Source: Planctomycetota bacterium | GTDB taxonomy: Bacteria; Planctomycetota; SZUA-567; H5-PLA8 | NCBI GenBank assembly: GCA_026184295.1 | Contig: JAHCJK010000045.1 | Coordinates: 1-35,220, forward strand | Length of the DNA: 35,220 nucleotides | Direction: 5' to 3' | Part shown: piece by piece, positions 29,997 to 35,220 of the stretch | How positions within the stretch are numbered: position 1 is the stretch's first letter | Layout of the letters: every line of letters starts with the position of its first letter | The notes under the pieces: generated by a model | The model's database searches: none | What the model was told of the DNA's origin: nothing | The model's input: the letters and a program-made list of their open reading frames with translations, nothing else | Made by a program: the position numbers and the translations under genes

Positions 29997-31033
29997 GCGC
30001 GCGCCTGCCGGGCGGCCTGCTGGCCGTGCTGCTCTGCGCCGCCTCCTGGGCGGCGGGCGAAGAACCGCCGCCGGTGCCCATCGTCCCGGCGGGCCCGCCG
30101 GCCGCGGCCGCCGGGGAGGCCGCGTACGTCTGGGCGCCCAAGACGATCTACCGCTTTCAGTTCCAGAAGAGCGTGGTGGTCAAGCGCGCGAGCGGCGAGA
30201 ACGAGAAGAACCTGCCGCGCCTTTCCGAGATCAACGGCGTGCTGGTCTTCGAAGTCGAATCGGTGGACGACGCCGGCACGGCCACGGCGGTGCTGCGCTT
30301 CGACAATCCGCGCATCAACCTCTCGCTCCTGCCCCTCGACGGCAACGCCCCGGCGGAGACCGCCGGCGTGCCCCGGCCGCAGGCCGTGCCCGACGCGATG
30401 TGCGAGACGCTGCGCGAGACGCGCTGGAAGGCGACGCTCTCGAAGACCGGCGCGATCGCGATCCTTTCGCGCACCCCCGAAAAGGCGAGCGACTGGATTC
30501 AGAAGACCTCCAACGCGGGGCTGTGGCGCAAGAAGGTCGTCCAGGACCTCTACGCGTTTCTCGAAAGCGACCTGCGCCTGGGGACCTCGGGCAAGGACCA
30601 CGACCTGCTTTTCTGCCCGGCCGAGAAGCCCGCGGCGCGGATTCCGGAAGGCCTGCCGGCGCTGCGGCCGGCGCGCGCGTACGAAGCCCCCCAGGCGCGC
30701 CCCGAAGGGCGCGTGGCCTACGCGACCGCGCGCAGCCTGGCCAAGGGCGTCGATCCCGAGCATCCCATCCAGGTGCCGTACATGGACCCCGAGGAACCGC
30801 CGATCTTCGTCCTGCCGGGCAAAGTCGAAAATACGGCGGGGCTGGCGGTCTTCGACACCGGCCTGCACATGCTCGACCAGGCCACCGAAAAATACGTGAT
30901 CAACATGACGCTGCGGATCGAAACCAAGAAGCGGACGCTTGAGATGGCCCAGCAGGTCCAGGTCGAATACCGCCTGACCCGCCTGGCGCCGCCGATTCGC
31001 GCGGCCGCGCCGGCGGAGAGCGAAGGGCCGTAG
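29993..31033 (+). CDS. Secreted protein coupled to the PilS/PilR-like pair
   Basis: 346 residues, not recognised. Its ATG overlaps the regulator's TGA (ATGA). An upstream open frame exists but lies in the regulator's shadow. [20 protein letters not shown] is a Sec signal peptide; the Cys lacks a lipobox. The mature part is probably beta-rich: [60 protein letters not shown], and near the end [20 protein letters not shown] followed by QVEYRLTRL. In style it recalls planctomycete-type secreted proteins that pair a long beta-barrel-like domain with no enzyme motif. The tight coupling suggests a signal partner or envelope target of the kinase. Confidence 0.72.
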   Translation: MSARLPGGLLAVLLCAASWAAGEEPPPVPIVPAGPPAAAAGEAAYVWAPKTIYRFQFQKSVVVKRASGENEKNLPRLSEINGVLVFEVESVDDAGTATAVLRFDNPRINLSLLPLDGNAPAETAGVPRPQAVPDAMCETLRETRWKATLSKTGAIAILSRTPEKASDWIQKTSNAGLWRKKVVQDLYAFLESDLRLGTSGKDHDLLFCPAEKPAARIPEGLPALRPARAYEAPQARPEGRVAYATARSLAKGVDPEHPIQVPYMDPEEPPIFVLPGKVENTAGLAVFDTGLHMLDQATEKYVINMTLRIETKKRTLEMAQQVQVEYRLTRLAPPIRAAAPAESEGP

Positions 31034-31076
31034 CGGCGGGCGGTTTTCCGGACGAACAACAAGGGTGAACAGGGAA

Positions 31077-32453
31077 ATGTCCAAGTCTTTGAACGGCGAT
31101 CTGATGATTTCCATCTCCGGCGTGCGCGGGATCGTGGGGCGCAGCCTCACGCCCGAACTGATCACGCGCCTCGGGCAGGCCTTCGGGACGTACCTCCGCT
31201 CCGGGCGCGTCGTGGTGGGGCGGGACACGCGGGTCTCGGGCGAGATGGTCAAGCACGCGGTGCTGAGCGGGCTGATCTCGGCGGGCTGCACCGTCCTGGA
31301 CATCGGCGTCGTGGCCACGCCCACGGCGACCCTGATGATCGAACAGCTCAAGGCCGACGGCGGCGTGGTGATCTCGGCCAGCCACAACCCCGTGGAATGG
31401 AACGCGCTGAAGTTCTTCCGCTCCGACGGCGTGTACCTGAACGCGCAGGAAGGGCGCGACCTCCTGAACATCTACTACGGCGGCGACTTCGAGAAGAAGC
31501 CGTGGGACGGCCTGAAGCCGGTCGAACAGGTGAGCGACGCGGAGACGCACCACGTCGAGAAGGTCCTCTCGATTCTGGACGTGGAAAAGATCAAGGCCTG
31601 CAAGTTCCGCGTCGCGCTGGACTGCTGCAACGGGGCGGGGGTGGGCGTCTCGCTGCGCCTGCTGCGCTCGCTGGGCTGCATGGTCGAACCGATCCACTGC
31701 ACGCCCGACGGCCTCTTCCCGCACACGCCCGAACCGAACTTCATCAACCTTCAGGATCTGTGCAAGTTCACGCGCGAACGCAAGGCCGACGTGGGCTTCG
31801 CCACCGACCCCGACGCCGACCGCATCGCGGTGGTCTCGGAGACCGGCGAGTTTCTGGGCGAGGAACTGAGCGTCGCGCTGAGCGCGCAGTACGCGCTGAA
31901 GAAGCGCGGGGTCAAGGACGGCGTGGTGGTGATCAACATGTCCACGAGCCGCGTCACGGAGGACGTCGCGCACGAGGCCGGGTGCAGCGTGGTGCGCACC
32001 GCGGTGGGCGAAGTGAACGTCGCCGAGCGCATGGAGGAACTCCAGGCCGCCTTCGGCGGCGAAGGCAACGGCGGCGTGATCGATCCGCTGATCCACTACG
32101 GCCGCGACGCCATCGTCGGCATGGGCCTGATCCTGGAATACCTGGCCGACAGCGGCCGGACCGTCGGGCAGCTCGCCGCGGCCCTGCCCAAGTGGCACAT
32201 GATCAAGTCGAAGATCGACGCGCCGGTGGCGCAGAGCCGCGAGGTCATCCGCCAGTTGAAGCTCAATCCCGGCAAGGCGCGCCTGAACACCGAGGACGGC
32301 CTGCGCATGGACTGGGACGACCGCTGGGTGCACCTGCGCGCCTCGAACACCGAACCCGTGATGCGCATCATCGCCGAGGGGCGCTCCGCGGCCGACGCCC
32401 AGGCGCTGGTGGACGAATACACGGGCCTCGTCAAGAGCCTCGTCAGGGAATAG
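31077..32453 (+). CDS. glmM: Phosphoglucosamine mutase (alpha-D-phosphohexomutase family)
   Basis: 458 residues. It isomerises glucosamine-6-phosphate to glucosamine-1-phosphate for UDP-GlcNAc synthesis. The catalytic serine is Ser102 in VVISASHNPVEWNALKFF. The metal loop is DPDADR (244-249), the sugar loop GEELSVALS, and the phosphate-binding loop RASNTEPVMRIIAEG is at the C-terminus. The N-terminal form (MISISGVRGIVGRSLTPELI) resembles archaeal-type GlmM and phosphomannomutases more than E. coli GlmM. The glmS gene 0.5 kb downstream supports the glucosamine role. ATG at 31077 is preferred over an in-frame GTG at 31065, because AAGGG at 31061-31065 is spaced 11 nt from it. Confidence 0.85.
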   Translation: MSKSLNGDLMISISGVRGIVGRSLTPELITRLGQAFGTYLRSGRVVVGRDTRVSGEMVKHAVLSGLISAGCTVLDIGVVATPTATLMIEQLKADGGVVISASHNPVEWNALKFFRSDGVYLNAQEGRDLLNIYYGGDFEKKPWDGLKPVEQVSDAETHHVEKVLSILDVEKIKACKFRVALDCCNGAGVGVSLRLLRSLGCMVEPIHCTPDGLFPHTPEPNFINLQDLCKFTRERKADVGFATDPDADRIAVVSETGEFLGEELSVALSAQYALKKRGVKDGVVVINMSTSRVTEDVAHEAGCSVVRTAVGEVNVAERMEELQAAFGGEGNGGVIDPLIHYGRDAIVGMGLILEYLADSGRTVGQLAAALPKWHMIKSKIDAPVAQSREVIRQLKLNPGKARLNTEDGLRMDWDDRWVHLRASNTEPVMRIIAEGRSAADAQALVDEYTGLVKSLVRE

Positions 32454-32473
32454 CGGACGAAAGGAGCGGGCAG

Positions 32474-32959
32474 ATGACCGACCGGCAGGATCCGGCGCCC
32501 GGGCGCGGCGGCATCGGCGCGGTTCCGCCGGAACCCGCGCCGGTCGAACAGGGGCTCAGCGACGAAGAACGGACGTGGGGCATGTTCGCCCACCTGTTCG
32601 TCTTTCTGGGCTACATCGGGCTGCCCTTCGCCAACTGGATCGGGCCCGCGATTCCGTACTTCATGTACAAGGACAAGTCGCGCTTCGTGCGCTTTCACGC
32701 GCTGCAGTCGTTCGCGTTCCAGTGCATGGTCTGGATCCTGGGCTCGGTCCTGGCCGTCCCGATCGTCCTCATCGGGGTCTTCACGGCCGGGATTGGGTGG
32801 CTGCTGCTCTTTCCGGTGCTGGTCGCGGCCTGGATCGGAACGGTCGTGTACGTCGTGATCCTGGGCCTGAAGGCCAACAAGGGTGAATTGGCCGAATACG
32901 CGGTCGTGGGCGCGTGGGCGCGCCAGAAGGTGTACCAGGAAGACTGGAAGCCCGTCTGA
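32474..32959 (+). CDS. DUF4870 (Tic20-like) membrane protein
   Basis: 161 residues from the ATG at 32474, which has AAGGAG 8 nt upstream. A Pro/Gly-rich N-terminus (1-35) precedes SDEERTWGMFAHLFVFLGYI and three to four membrane helices: about 41-58, 82-100, 100-115 and 115-135. The signature KSRFVRFHALQSFAFQ identifies the DUF4870/Tic20-like family, small inner-membrane proteins of unknown role. It lies between glmM (20 nt) and glmS (40 nt), so it is co-transcribed with amino-sugar genes; whether it helps them is unknown. Confidence 0.85.
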   Translation: MTDRQDPAPGRGGIGAVPPEPAPVEQGLSDEERTWGMFAHLFVFLGYIGLPFANWIGPAIPYFMYKDKSRFVRFHALQSFAFQCMVWILGSVLAVPIVLIGVFTAGIGWLLLFPVLVAAWIGTVVYVVILGLKANKGELAEYAVVGAWARQKVYQEDWKPV

Positions 32960-32999
32960 CGCCGGGCCGGAGCGCCTCCGGAGGTTTCGGAATCAACGC

Positions 33000-34847
<1,848 letters not shown>

Positions 34848-34891
34848 ACCAGTGCAAATCGGCTATTTGTACATGGTGCATGGTGGACCCT

Positions 34892-34905
34892 GCCAAAGAT
34901 TTGGC
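34892..34905. promoter_or_regulatory. Palindrome between glmS and the ABC gene
   Basis: GCCAAA-GA-TTTGGC is a perfect 14-nt palindrome, 45 nt after the glmS stop and 10 nt upstream of the candidate -35. It has no T-tract, so an operator is more likely than a terminator. Confidence 0.3.
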
Positions 34906-34915
34906 TGATAAAAAG

Positions 34916-34943
34916 ATGACAGCCCCGCGTCGTTGCTTAAAAT
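34916..34943 (+). promoter_or_regulatory. Promoter of the ABC transporter gene
   Basis: ATGACA (34916-34921), 16-nt spacer, TAAAAT (34938-34943); each hexamer matches five of six consensus bases. The start near 34950 lies about 43 nt before the ATG. Confidence 0.5.
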
Positions 34944-34992
34944 GGGACCCTTTGGGGGCAAGCCGGGGCAGGGCGGAGGCTTTACGTTATCC

Positions 34993-35220
34993 ATGATTGC
35001 TACGGCGGATCCAGGATCGCGGCGCAGCGACATCCTGATCCAAATGCATGGCGTTTCGAAGGAATTCAGCGCGGGCCCCGAAGCGGTCAAGGCGGTCCAG
35101 CATGCCTCGCTGACGCTGAAGGCCGGCGAGTTCGTGCTCCTGCAAGGGCCTTCCGGCAGCGGCAAGACGACGCTGCTCTCGATCATGGGCTGCCTGATGA
35201 AGCCTTCGCGCGGGCGCTCA
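34993..35220 (+). CDS. ABC transporter ATP-binding subunit, N-terminus only
   Basis: 76 codons to the window edge. The peptide has ILIQMHGVSKEFSAGPEAVK, AVQHASLTLKAGEFVLLQ and Walker A GPSGSGKTTLLSIMGCLMKP followed by SRGRS. 'GEFVLLQGPSGSGKTTLLSI' and 'MGCL' are typical of the MacB/LolD/FtsE-like group that serves lipoprotein release and MacB-type efflux. Q-loop and Walker B lie outside the window. ATG at 34993 is chosen at the point where family similarity begins; GGAGG is 13 nt upstream. An in-frame ATG at 34942 overlaps the candidate -10 and has no ribosome site. The gene is separated from glmS by 145 nt and its own promoter. Confidence 0.88.
   Translation, partial: MIATADPGSRRSDILIQMHGVSKEFSAGPEAVKAVQHASLTLKAGEFVLLQGPSGSGKTTLLSIMGCLMKPSRGRS

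Noticed and set aside
32960..32999. glmS ribozyme
   Set aside because: Only 40 nt separate the DUF4870 gene and glmS, far too short, and the conserved core is absent.

Overview
The window is a GC-rich bacterial chromosome segment with mostly tightly packed housekeeping and envelope genes. It carries a Gram-negative-type type IV pilus motor cluster, an FHA-linked Ser/Thr kinase, several secreted proteins with Sec signals, a GntR/LacI hybrid regulator, a eukaryote-like IleRS, an archaeal-style phosphoglucosamine mutase and intergenic 'CACGGAG' repeats. This mix resembles Planctomycetota/PVC or a neighbouring candidate phylum. That placement is inference from gene style only; no rRNA or tRNA gene is present to confirm it.

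Layout. 1-95: start of a leftward secreted protein that runs off the edge. 281-4824: rightward run apgM-hisE-yggS-proC-FHA kinase. 4841-5312: a short repeat and an orphan gene. 5346-6809: leftward DUF167 gene and GntR/LacI regulator. 6941-7315: zincin. 7322-8160: two repeat islands enclosing a broken SDR/epimerase gene. 8233-9072: purine nucleoside phosphorylase. 9178-12219: leftward trio (C45 acyltransferase-like, GH99/WbsX-like, membrane orphan). 12302-12604: promoter, structured RNA, strong intrinsic terminator and inverted 8-bp repeat arrays, all upstream of ileS (12623-15937). 16200-19800: three envelope or secreted proteins of unknown role, one a beta-helix. 19834-20457: purN. 20571-31033: the pilus and signalling cluster pilT, stand-alone MshEN protein, pilB, pilC, a WD40-PilS-like kinase, PilR-like regulator and a translationally coupled secreted protein. 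31077-34847: glmM, DUF4870, glmS. 34993 to the edge: ABC transporter ATPase.

How the parts work together. PilB and PilT would power extension and retraction on the PilC platform. The stand-alone MshEN protein is a plausible c-di-GMP input. The kinase has PilS-like architecture, but a seven-bladed WD40 propeller lies between its first and second membrane helices, so it should be extracytoplasmic. It overlaps the regulator by 4 nt, and the regulator overlaps a secreted protein by 4 nt. This kinase-regulator-secreted protein unit is the best candidate for an undescribed system here. GlmM and GlmS supply glucosamine-1-phosphate for the envelope.

The second notable element is the 163-nt predicted transcript before ileS. 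It has a consensus -35, a long irregular hairpin and a textbook terminator, and is either an attenuating leader or an independent small RNA. Promoter and RNA calls are by eye from the sequence.
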